Origin: Hyphomicrobiales bacterium
GTDB taxonomy: Bacteria; Pseudomonadota; Alphaproteobacteria; Rhizobiales; JAJFHR01
Length of the DNA stretch: 6,050 nt
Assembly (NCBI GenBank): GCA_021775515.1
Contig: JAJFHR010000050.1
Span: forward strand, 1 to 6,050
Reading direction: 5' to 3'
The number at the start of each line of letters is the position of its first letter. Within the stretch, counting starts at the first letter, position 1. Below, piece after piece: positions 1-5,492 of the stretch. Position numbers and translations under genes: made by a program. The notes beneath the pieces were generated by a model. That model did no database searches. It was not told the origin of the DNA and saw only the letters and a list, made by a program, of their open reading frames with translations.

Positions 1-341
1 TGTGCTTCGGTCGCCACCTTGTTAAGCACGCTCATATTGCCGTCATCCGGTGCCGAACAATTAAAACAGCCGGGTCCGAAAATAGATCTGTTGGCTTCTT
101 CGTAAAATGCTGCCCAGCCGACAACAGGCAATTCCAGGCCGCCGCGTGATTTTGGCATCTGCGGTGCCCACAGCCCGGCACTTTTAGCTTTTGTGCGCAA
201 ACCTTCAAGAACTGAGAGTTTGATATTTTCATACTCATTAAAATTCGACCGGTCCGCTTCAATCGGCAAAATTTCATCGGCCACAAACGCCCGCACACGC
301 AGACGCAGCGCATCAATTTCCGCAGGTAATGTAAAATCCAT
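1..341 (-). CDS. Acyl-CoA dehydrogenase family protein, N-terminal part (3' end outside window)
   Basis: The first 113 codons of an acyl-CoA dehydrogenase, reading leftward from the ATG at 341 and leaving the window still open. Family members are cytosolic FAD flavoenzymes that introduce a 2,3 double bond into acyl-CoA. The visible part is the N-terminal helical domain. It starts MDFTLPAEIDALRLRVRAF and continues with AGLWAPQMPK, GGLELPVVGWA, FYEEANRSIFGP and FNCSAPDDGNM, blocks I recognise from the subgroup that includes bacterial relatives of ACAD10/ACAD11. The flavin-contacting middle domain and the catalytic glutamate region lie beyond the edge. A weak purine-rich site (AGAAAG) precedes the start. 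The gene follows the SDR gene by 9 bases on the same strand, so the two are probably co-transcribed. The acyl substrate cannot be inferred. Family assignment is firm. Confidence 0.9.
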   Translation of the reverse strand, partial: MDFTLPAEIDALRLRVRAFVADEILPIEADRSNFNEYENIKLSVLEGLRTKAKSAGLWAPQMPKSRGGLELPVVGWAAFYEEANRSIFGPGCFNCSAPDDGNMSVLNKVATEA

Positions 342-350
342 CTTTCTACT

Positions 351-1124
351 CTATCCCGTGACCAACCCGTGGCCACCATCAATATTTATCGCCGAACCGG
401 TCATGAAACCTGAAGCCGGTGAGGCCAGCAATAACAATAATCCATCAAGGTCCGACACATCACCCAGCCGCCGTTGCGGGATCGTCCTGATCATGGCGCG
501 GCCTTCATCGGTGTCAAAATAATCGCCGTTGATTTCCGTTAAAATATAGCCCGGACAAATGGCATTGACACGGATATTATGTTTCGCAAGCTCCAGCGCC
601 ATGGCTTTGGTCAATTGTATAACCGCAGCTTTAGAGGTCGCATAAGCAGCAACTCCGGGCAACACACGTTTTCCCAACAGCGAGGCAATATTGATGATAG
701 AGCCACCTTTGCCGCTGGCCAGCAAACGTCTCCCGGCTTCGCGCGCGCACCAAAAAACACCGTTCAAATTAGTATCAAGCGTGGCAAGCCAGTCGTCATC
801 CTTCATATCAAGTACCCGCGAAGCAACGGCAATGCCGGCATTATTGACGATTATCTCAGGTGTCCCGACCAGACTTTCCGCCTGATCAAAGGCCAAGCTC
901 ACAGATGCCCGGTCAGTCACATCCATCGCCACGGCTTGAAGATTTCCGCCCTCAGCAGCAACCTCTTCCATCAGGTCTTGCAGCCGGTCAACCCGCCGGG
1001 CGCAGGCAACAACCCGCGCCCCGTTTTGCGCCAGCACCTGTGCAAACCGCCAGCCCAGGCCGCTCGAGGCCCCGGTAACCAGGGCAATTTTGCCGTCAAT
1101 ATTGAAATCGAAGGAATCACTCAT
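351..1124 (-). CDS. SDR family NAD(P)-dependent oxidoreductase
   Basis: A full-length (257 aa) classical short-chain dehydrogenase/reductase, normal size for the family and cytosolic. The Rossmann cofactor motif TGASSGLG is at residues 17-24, NNAG at 94-97, and the catalytic tetrad is complete: Asn119, Ser148, Tyr161 and Lys165 (YATSK). The PG motif after strand six is at 191-192, and the protein ends with the usual INIDGG segment. Arg43-Arg44 after the second strand suggests, but does not prove, NADPH preference. It resembles FabG-like and 3-hydroxyacyl dehydrogenases. With the acyl-CoA dehydrogenase 9 bases downstream, the likely role is an oxidation or reduction step in acyl-CoA catabolism, which is inferred from context. 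The ATG at 1124 fits the family N-terminus, although the Shine-Dalgarno is weak. An inverted repeat lies 12-38 bases upstream of the start. Confidence 0.95.
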   Translation of the reverse strand: MSDSFDFNIDGKIALVTGASSGLGWRFAQVLAQNGARVVACARRVDRLQDLMEEVAAEGGNLQAVAMDVTDRASVSLAFDQAESLVGTPEIIVNNAGIAVASRVLDMKDDDWLATLDTNLNGVFWCAREAGRRLLASGKGGSIINIASLLGKRVLPGVAAYATSKAAVIQLTKAMALELAKHNIRVNAICPGYILTEINGDYFDTDEGRAMIRTIPQRRLGDVSDLDGLLLLLASPASGFMTGSAINIDGGHGLVTG

Positions 1125-1135
1125 TGCCGCTCAAG

Positions 1136-1162
1136 GGTAACGGGCAATCGCGTTTCGTTACC
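1136..1162. promoter_or_regulatory. Inverted repeat upstream of the SDR gene, possible operator or leader hairpin
   Basis: GGTAACG at 1136-1142 is matched by its exact reverse complement CGTTACC at 1156-1162, with a 13-base spacer. The repeat lies 12-38 bases before the SDR start codon, where a repressor site or a hairpin in the mRNA leader would sit. I do not recognise the motif, and no regulator gene is in the window. A 7-base arm can occur by chance, so the call is tentative. Confidence 0.28.
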
Positions 1163-1355
1163 AGAAAAAAATCTTCGATTAAAAATTATCTATTGGAGCC
1201 ACCCCATTTGTGCGTCATTCTTTGCGCCGGGGGCAAGCTAGCGGCGATCATTCAACCCAAGACAACAACGGTTAATTCACGTCACCGCCAGGCAATATGC
1301 CAACAGTAAAGTAAACGCCTGATCACCGCTGGCTGTAAATCCGGTCAATCCGGCT

Positions 1356-1427
1356 TAAAGCGTGTCTCCTTTTTTCAGAATTATTTGATACACTTTAACC
1401 CTTTGTTTTTGCCAGACACGCTTTAGA
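1356..1427 (-). repeat. Intergenic palindromic repeat, copy 1, overlapping the transporter stop codon
   Basis: TAAAGCGTGTCT at 1356-1367 and AGACACGCTTTA at 1414-1425 are perfect 12-base inverted arms around a 46-base AT-rich centre. Read on the minus strand from 1427, the element starts TCTAAAGC, one base, TGTCT, one base, GCAAAA. The second element at 5378-5398 has the same block with only the two single bases changed (19 of 21 identical). Both also contain GCAAAAACA. The right arm contains the TAA stop of the TSUP gene (1423-1425). No thymine run follows the stem on the minus strand, so it is not a standard intrinsic terminator, although it may protect or end the transcript. This may be a degenerate or rearranged member of an alphaproteobacterial repeat family; the central part does not match copy 2. 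Confidence 0.55.
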
Positions 1428-2175
1428 AAAAAGCCCGCGCCACCATGTAAATTCCGACAAATATCAGGGCGACAAAAAACACTTTGCGGAACAGCTCTTC
1501 CGATAAATGGTGGCGCAATCGCTGGCCCAGCAGCATGCCCGCCGTAATCGGAACAAGTGCCGCTGCTGATATCGAGGCTGATTGCAGGCCTATCAGATTG
1601 CGCTGCCAAAAGAACAGGCCAAGAGCAACAGTAATCGTGAAAAATATAATGCCCAATGCCTGAATAAATTGATCGCGGGAAAGCCCCAGCGTTTGGATAT
1701 ATAACACGCCCGGAACCATGTAGGAGCCAGTGAGGCCAAAGACGAAGCCACCGGCAGCCCCCATAACCGGCGATAGCCAGAGCTCATTTTCACGCGGTGG
1801 CGAAAGTTGCGGTCGCGCCAGGCTGAAAACAGAATATGAAAATAACAAGATCCCCAATACGGCAACCAAAGGTGCCGTCTCCACCGAGGCCAATATGCCC
1901 ACTCCCAGCCAAATGCCGGCAATTGACATCACCAGCATCGTCCATAATCGCTTGACTAGGTTGATTAGTGCACCACCAGCAAGAGCCTGCCATACGTTGG
2001 TGACGACAGCCGGGATGACCAGAAGCGCCATAGCCTCTTTCAACCCGATGGTTGTCGCCAGCATGGCCAACACAACAACGGGAAAACCAAGGCCGATTAC
2101 CCCTTTGACAAAACCACCCAGCAAGAATGCCAGGGCGACCAGAAAGATGGTGTCATAGCTTAAACTAACCGACAT
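1423..2175 (-). CDS. TSUP family transporter (sulfite exporter TauE/SafE-like)
   Basis: A 250 aa very hydrophobic inner-membrane protein with about eight membrane segments, roughly at residues 8-38, 45-70, 77-98, 100-120, 134-160, 168-190, 198-216 and 230-249. Two related glycine-rich blocks, GGFVKGVIGLGFP at 20-32 and GAAGGFVFGLTGSYMVPGV at 139-157, start the two halves, as in the internally duplicated TauE/SafE (DUF81) family. Length is typical. Relatives move sulfite, sulfonates or other small organic anions. The substrate here cannot be told, and no sulfur-metabolism gene is nearby. The ATG at 2175 gives a normal N-terminus. A candidate promoter is at 2237-2265. The gene ends inside the inverted repeat at 1356-1425, whose right arm supplies the TAA stop. 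It appears to be a single-gene unit. Confidence 0.92.
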   Translation of the reverse strand: MSVSLSYDTIFLVALAFLLGGFVKGVIGLGFPVVVLAMLATTIGLKEAMALLVIPAVVTNVWQALAGGALINLVKRLWTMLVMSIAGIWLGVGILASVETAPLVAVLGILLFSYSVFSLARPQLSPPRENELWLSPVMGAAGGFVFGLTGSYMVPGVLYIQTLGLSRDQFIQALGIIFFTITVALGLFFWQRNLIGLQSASISAAALVPITAGMLLGQRLRHHLSEELFRKVFFVALIFVGIYMVARAFF

Positions 2176-2236
2176 GAAAGCGATCCAACCAGAGAAGGGA
2201 CGTTGGTTCAGGAGTGTGCAAAGAAATGCTGCTCCC

Positions 2237-2265
2237 AGTTAGCCCCGCCCAAAAGCTTATGTCAA
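2237..2265 (-). promoter_or_regulatory. Candidate sigma-70-type promoter for the TSUP transporter
   Basis: On the minus strand a perfect -35 hexamer TTGACA (2265-2260) is followed, after 17 bases, by CTAACT (2242-2237), a poor -10 match. Transcription would start near 2230 and leave a leader of about 55 bases before the ATG at 2175. The position and spacing are right, but the weak -10 keeps confidence low. Confidence 0.3.
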
Positions 2266-2328
2266 TTGGGGTTGATTGAGCGGCGAAATCGACATCAATC
2301 GTGCATAGGCCCGGCCAGAGCGAGTGTG

Positions 2329-2364
2329 CCGGTTTGATATCACCAAATGAGCTGGTTGAACCGG
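2329..2364 (-). terminator. Weak stem-loop just after the exported retropepsin-like gene
   Basis: CCGGTT (2329-2334) pairs with AACCGG (2359-2364), and inside it ACCA (2342-2345) pairs with TGGT (2353-2356) around a 7-base loop. It starts about 8 bases after the TAA stop at 2372, the usual place for a transcript end. No thymine run follows, so it is not a canonical intrinsic terminator. The remainder of the gap from 2176 to 2371 shows no convincing gene. Confidence 0.22.
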
Positions 2365-2371
2365 TCATGCG

Positions 2372-2869
2372 TTAGTCTGCATCGGCACAAGGGGTTCGCA
2401 CGGTTTGGGATTTTTCTGAGTCAACGAGAATACGATCCTTGAGGAAATTTCTTCCGATTAGCAGTTGATAAGCCATCCCAGTTCTATCGGCGAGCGTAAA
2501 TTCGCTGCGCGCGCTGTGTCCGGCCACGCACACCAGCAGGTCGATGACCGGACGGGTTTCTAAGACCGTGCCCGCACGGCGTATGACAGCGGTTCTTGTT
2601 TGTGCGGTTTCAATGACAATAGTCTCACCGCCGGCGCTGGTGATATTAAAGCGCACAAAAGTCTTTCCCTCTTTCATAAACCGCTCATAACCGGCAGCAT
2701 TAATGGACGAGGTACGCGCACCGGTATCCAGTTTGGCGGTAAATCTGACGGCAGGAGTGCCGAGCCAGATTGTTTCGATATAACTTGCAACAGTTTTATT
2801 GGCCGCCGCTGCTATTGTAGCCGGGCACAACAGGCCAAGAAAAAGAGAAAACCCCAACCGTGACAACAT
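2372..2869 (-). CDS. Exported retropepsin-like aspartic protease (RimK/LysX family, PF05618-like)
   Basis: A 165 aa protein of the retropepsin-like family often labelled putative ATP-dependent zinc protease or RimK/LysX family protein. Residues 1-23 look like a Sec signal peptide: a short basic start (MLSR), a hydrophobic core and an Ala-rich end with cleavage likely near Ala22-Ala23. No lipobox is present, so a soluble periplasmic protein is expected. The catalytic motif KLDTGARTSSINA has Asp48 in DTGA, and LLIGRNFL at 136-143 matches the second conserved family block. Like retroviral proteases, one such domain would need to dimerise for a complete two-aspartate site. Cys114 and Cys161 could form a disulfide in the periplasm. 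It is clearly related to the product at 2950-3435 but lacks that protein's IIGWREW start. It is transcribed away from the rimK operon across an 80-base gap. The substrate is unknown. Confidence 0.85.
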   Translation of the reverse strand: MLSRLGFSLFLGLLCPATIAAAANKTVASYIETIWLGTPAVRFTAKLDTGARTSSINAAGYERFMKEGKTFVRFNITSAGGETIVIETAQTRTAVIRRAGTVLETRPVIDLLVCVAGHSARSEFTLADRTGMAYQLLIGRNFLKDRILVDSEKSQTVRTPCADAD

Positions 2870-2949
2870 TTAGTAGACATCTTTGCGATTAGTGCTAACA
2901 GTTTTAAGCCTCACACCTTCGCCTGACATATGGCGGGATATTTAATTCT
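2870..2949. promoter_or_regulatory. Divergent intergenic region between the two retropepsin-like genes
   Basis: These 80 bases separate two start codons facing away from each other, so promoters for both the exported retropepsin gene and the rimK operon should lie here or overlap the coding starts. The stretch is AT-rich near both ends (TTTTAAG near 2902, ATATTTAATT near 2939). I could not find a -35/-10 pair with good spacing for either direction. A GGCGGGA sequence at 2932-2938 could serve as a distant ribosome-binding site for the gene starting at 2950. The assignment rests on gene arrangement, not on a motif. Confidence 0.4.
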
Positions 2950-3435
2950 ATGAAAAAGAAGACAAAATCTAAAGAAAAAATGATAATCGGCTGGCGTGAG
3001 TGGTTATCTTTTCCTGATCTTGGAATACCCGCAATCAAGGCCAAAGTCGACACCGGTGCGCGCACCTCGGCGATCCATGCTTTTGATATCCGCGAATTTA
3101 CCAAGGACGGCCAGCCTTTTGTCGAATTTACCGTTCACCCGGTGCAACACAACCGGAAACCGGAAGTACGCTGTTGCGCGGCGGTAATGGATTTGCGTAT
3201 GATAACCAGTTCCAACGGTGGACGCTCACGACGCTATATTATCAAGACGAGGGTCCGCATTGGCGAGCGGACATGGCCGATAGAACTTTCATTGGCCAGC
3301 CGCGATCAACTGGGGTTTCGAGCGCTGCTCGGGCGCCAGGCTATTCGTAAAAATTGTATTATTAACGCAGGCTCTTCATACAAGGCCGGCATTCCGTCCA
3401 GCACCCTGCCTAATGTGAAAAAGGGGGAGAAATGA
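2950..3435 (+). CDS. RimK-associated retropepsin-like protease (RimB-like, PF05618, RimK/LysX family)
   Basis: A 161 aa protein with no signal peptide, so probably cytosolic. It has the family start IIGWREWLSFPDLGIPAIKA at 12-31, the catalytic motif KVDTGARTSAIHA with Asp34, and the second conserved block ALLGRQAI at 125-132. The family is annotated as ATP-dependent zinc protease, but the fold and the DTGA motif point to an aspartic, retropepsin-type enzyme. In Pseudomonas the equivalent protein, RimB, works with RimK on the glutamate tail of ribosomal protein S6, so the same partnership is likely here. The TGA overlaps the rimK ATG by four bases (ATGA), implying translational coupling. The lysine-rich leader (residues 1-10) is variable in the family, and the ATG at 2980 is a possible alternative start. 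Family certain, exact substrate inferred. Confidence 0.9.
   Translation: MKKKTKSKEKMIIGWREWLSFPDLGIPAIKAKVDTGARTSAIHAFDIREFTKDGQPFVEFTVHPVQHNRKPEVRCCAAVMDLRMITSSNGGRSRRYIIKTRVRIGERTWPIELSLASRDQLGFRALLGRQAIRKNCIINAGSSYKAGIPSSTLPNVKKGEK
3421..3430 (+). promoter_or_regulatory. Ribosome-binding site of rimK inside the preceding gene
   Basis: The purine run AAGGGGGAGA, which lies in the last codons of the upstream retropepsin-like gene, ends one base before the rimK ATG at 3432. Its GGGGG core is about 5 bases from the start codon. It is the strongest Shine-Dalgarno-like site in the window. With the ATGA overlap it supports this rimK start and coupled translation. Confidence 0.6.
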
Positions 3436-4337
3436 AAATTGCTTTGTTGTGCCGCAATCCGGATTTGTACTCACACCTTCGCTTAGTCGAAGCAGCCGAG
3501 ATACGCGGCCATGAAATCGAAGTTATCGACCACCTTCGCTGCCAGGTTAATATTACCTCACACCGGCCTAGCGTGATTTACCGTGGCGAAAAGGTCCCGC
3601 GTTTTGACGCCGTTATTCCGCGAATTGGCGCCTCAGTTACATATTTTGGTACGGCGGTCTTGCGCCAGTTTGAAATGATGGGCGTATACTCGATTAATGA
3701 ATCGGTTGCCGTCACGCGCTCGCGCGATAAACTGCGCTCACTGCAATTACTTGCCCGCAGCGGCGTCGGCATGCCGGTTACGGTATTTGCCCACCGCACA
3801 TCGAAGGCCGAAGATATTCTGAAAACCATCGGTGGGGCGCCGGTGGTAATCAAACTGCTTGAAGGCACGCAGGGGGTTGGTGTTGTGCTGGGTGAAACCG
3901 AAAAATCGGCCGCCAGTATCATTCAGGCATTTGGCGGTGTTAAAACTGACATCCTGGTGCAGGAGTTCGTCAAGGAAGCGGCCGGTGAGGACATTCGTTG
4001 CATTGTTGTTGGCGGCAAGGTTATTGCCGCCATGTTGCGCAAGGGCAAAGAGGGCGATTTTCGTTCTAATTTGCATCAGGGCGGAACAGCAACAATCGCC
4101 CGCATCACCCCGGCAGAACGATCAACAGCTGTCTCGGCTGCCAAAATAATGGGATTGAACTTCTGTGGTGTCGACCTGCTGCGCTCCAATCATGGCCCGG
4201 TGGTGATGGAAGTGAATTCGTCGCCCGGTCTTGAGGGTGTTGAAAAGGCGACTGGAAAAGACGTCGCCGGGCAGGTTATCGAGTTTCTTGAGCGTAAGGC
4301 CAAAACTGGAAAAACAAACACCAAGGGCAAAGGGTGA
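3432..4337 (+). CDS. rimK: RimK: ATP-dependent ribosomal protein S6 glutamate ligase (ATP-grasp)
   Basis: A 301 aa cytosolic ATP-grasp ligase, almost the same length as Escherichia coli RimK (300 aa) and alignable along its whole length from memory. RimK uses ATP to add glutamates one after another to the C-terminus of ribosomal protein S6; the E. coli enzyme also makes poly-alpha-glutamate. Visible landmarks are FDAVIPRIGASVTYFGTA (58-75), RLRQFEM-type helix (78-82), RDKLRSLQLLARSG (98-111), the ATP loop VVIKLLEGTQGVGVVL (138-153), LVQEFVKEA (175-183), EGDFRSNLHQGG (207-218) and VMEVNSSPGLEGVEKATG (258-275). Expected ATP and metal residues Lys100, Lys141, Asp248, Glu260 and Asn262 are all present. 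The lysine-rich last dozen residues differ from E. coli. It overlaps both neighbours, so all three genes are probably made from one transcript. Confidence 0.97.
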   Translation: MKIALLCRNPDLYSHLRLVEAAEIRGHEIEVIDHLRCQVNITSHRPSVIYRGEKVPRFDAVIPRIGASVTYFGTAVLRQFEMMGVYSINESVAVTRSRDKLRSLQLLARSGVGMPVTVFAHRTSKAEDILKTIGGAPVVIKLLEGTQGVGVVLGETEKSAASIIQAFGGVKTDILVQEFVKEAAGEDIRCIVVGGKVIAAMLRKGKEGDFRSNLHQGGTATIARITPAERSTAVSAAKIMGLNFCGVDLLRSNHGPVVMEVNSSPGLEGVEKATGKDVAGQVIEFLERKAKTGKTNTKGKG

Positions 4338-5374
4338 TGGCTCGGGGCAATTTTGAGATCGCCGGCGCAAAAATCAAACCCGGCGAGCGAAGAACCGTCG
4401 AGATCGATTTGAGCGTACTTTCCAATCACGTGCCAGCTCGTTTATTGGTACATGTGATGCACGGGAAAAAACCAGGCCCGGTAGTTTTCGTTTCAGCAGC
4501 AATTCACGGCGATGAGGTGATCGGCGTAGAGATCATAAGGCGGTTAATAAAGACCGTTTCCAAAAAAGCGATCGCTGGCACCGTCATGTTCATTCCGATC
4601 GTCAATACCTATGGTTTTATTGGTCATTCACGCTACCTTCCTGACCGGCGCGATCTTAACCGAAGTTTTCCCGGTTCAGACAACGGGTCACTTGCCGCCC
4701 GCCTTGCCAAGGTTTTTTTGTCTGAGATCGTCGAGCGCGCAGACTTTGGCCTGGATTTACATTCAGCCGCCGTTCACCGCACAAATCTGCCACAGATCCG
4801 AACTGACCTGGGCCACAATAACCTGCAAGAATTGGCCAGTGTTTTTGGCGCACCGGTGGTGTTGAATGCCAACTTACGCGATGGTTCACTACGCCAGGTC
4901 GCACAGGAGATCGGCTGTGATATGTTGCTTTATGAGGCTGGTGAAGCGCTAAGGTTTGACGAATATGCGATTCGCGTGGGTTATCGTGGTGTACTCAATA
5001 TTCTGCGCGAGTTGAAACTAATTAGAGGCGAAAAATTCAAAAGCCGGATCAAACCGGTATTATCGCATGCCTCGCGTTGGCTTCGCGCACCTGACGGTGG
5101 ATTGCTGCGGGCCTACAAAGGTCTTGGCGATGGAATTGAGATTGGAGACGTGCTCGGTGTGGTCTCCGACCCGCTCGGTAAAACCGATATGCCGGTTATT
5201 GCGGATAGTGCTGGTATCATCATCGGACGCACCAACATGCCGATTGTCAATCAGGGAGATGCTTTATTTCACATCGCATCGGTCTTCGATTCCTCCAAGG
5301 CTGAAAGCCTGTTTGAACGGCACGAAAAAATCACCGAAACAGATCCCGACTTTGAAAACGAAGAAATCGTGTGA
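4337..5374 (+). CDS. Succinylglutamate desuccinylase/aspartoacylase (AstE/AspA) family zinc hydrolase
   Basis: A 345 aa zinc-dependent hydrolase with the carboxypeptidase-like (M14-related) fold. The zinc site is complete: AIHGDE gives His57 and Glu60, and DLHSA at 140-144 gives His142. DLNRSFPG at 106-113 supplies the conserved substrate-binding Arg109. LLYEAGE at 197-203 carries the candidate catalytic glutamate, Glu200 or Glu203. A C-terminal beta-barrel-like domain follows (about 240-315), then an acidic tail rich in Glu and Asp. Family members cleave N-acyl amino acids or C-terminal residues. No arginine succinyltransferase genes are nearby, so classical AstE function is unlikely. Coupling to rimK suggests action on glutamate tails or a glutamate-containing product. 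The ATG at 4337 overlaps the rimK TGA by one base; a GTG one codon earlier (4334) is the alternative start. Confidence 0.92.
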   Translation: MARGNFEIAGAKIKPGERRTVEIDLSVLSNHVPARLLVHVMHGKKPGPVVFVSAAIHGDEVIGVEIIRRLIKTVSKKAIAGTVMFIPIVNTYGFIGHSRYLPDRRDLNRSFPGSDNGSLAARLAKVFLSEIVERADFGLDLHSAAVHRTNLPQIRTDLGHNNLQELASVFGAPVVLNANLRDGSLRQVAQEIGCDMLLYEAGEALRFDEYAIRVGYRGVLNILRELKLIRGEKFKSRIKPVLSHASRWLRAPDGGLLRAYKGLGDGIEIGDVLGVVSDPLGKTDMPVIADSAGIIIGRTNMPIVNQGDALFHIASVFDSSKAESLFERHEKITETDPDFENEEIV

Positions 5375-5377
5375 CGA

Positions 5378-5437
5378 TCTAAAGCCTGTCTCGCAAAAGT
5401 GGGCACCGGTTTTGCGAGAAAGACACGCGCAAAAACA
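5378..5437 (+). repeat. Intergenic palindromic repeat, copy 2, between convergent genes
   Basis: TCTCGCAAAA at 5389-5398 and TTTTGCGAGA at 5410-5419 are perfect 10-base inverted arms around the 11-base loop GTGGGCACCGG. Outside them, GCCTGTCT (5384-5391) and AGACACGC (5421-5428) form flanking arms with one mismatch. The first 21 bases (5378-5398) match copy 1, read from 1427 on the minus strand, at 19 positions, and both carry GCAAAAACA (5429-5437 here). From memory, the AAAAGTGGGNACCGGTTTT core resembles dispersed intergenic palindromes common in Hyphomicrobiales. It starts 4 bases after the stop of the zinc hydrolase gene and could fold at the end of that transcript, but no thymine run follows. 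Confidence 0.68.
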
Positions 5438-5492
5438 TCCACTCCCGGGAATGTCTGGTTTTGGATTCAGCCAAACTTGCCGCCACCGCATT

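Noticed and set aside
32..382. Minus-strand open frame of 116 codons overlapping the acyl-CoA dehydrogenase start
   Set aside because: The frame from 341 to 1 encodes clear acyl-CoA dehydrogenase motifs; this one is an out-of-frame shadow on the same strand.
579..1241. Long plus-strand open frame (220 codons) opposite the SDR gene
   Set aside because: It is antisense to a gene with a full set of SDR motifs, and its translation is rich in Arg, Gln and Pro with no recognisable domain.
1730..2158. Plus-strand open frame of 142 codons opposite the transporter
   Set aside because: It is antisense to the TSUP gene, has a low-complexity Thr/Pro/Ala composition, and no upstream ribosome-binding site or known motif was seen.
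2165..2368. Minus-strand open frame of 67 codons in the gap between the transporter and the exported retropepsin gene
   Set aside because: It has no recognisable domain, it runs into the transporter start, and the candidate promoter lies inside it. Chance is the simpler explanation.
2910..3482. The 13-mer CTCACACCTTCGC occurs at 2910-2922 and again at 3470-3482
   Set aside because: One copy is intergenic, the other encodes ordinary RimK residues conserved in the family, and the flanks do not match. Likely coincidence.
4337..5374. Calling the zinc hydrolase gene astE of the arginine succinyltransferase pathway
   Set aside because: None of the other ast genes is present and the gene is coupled to rimK, so only the broad family name is supported.
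5460..5475. Small inverted repeat TTTGG/CCAAA downstream of the UPF0314 stop as a terminator
   Set aside because: The arms are only five bases with no GC-rich stem and no thymine run on the minus strand.
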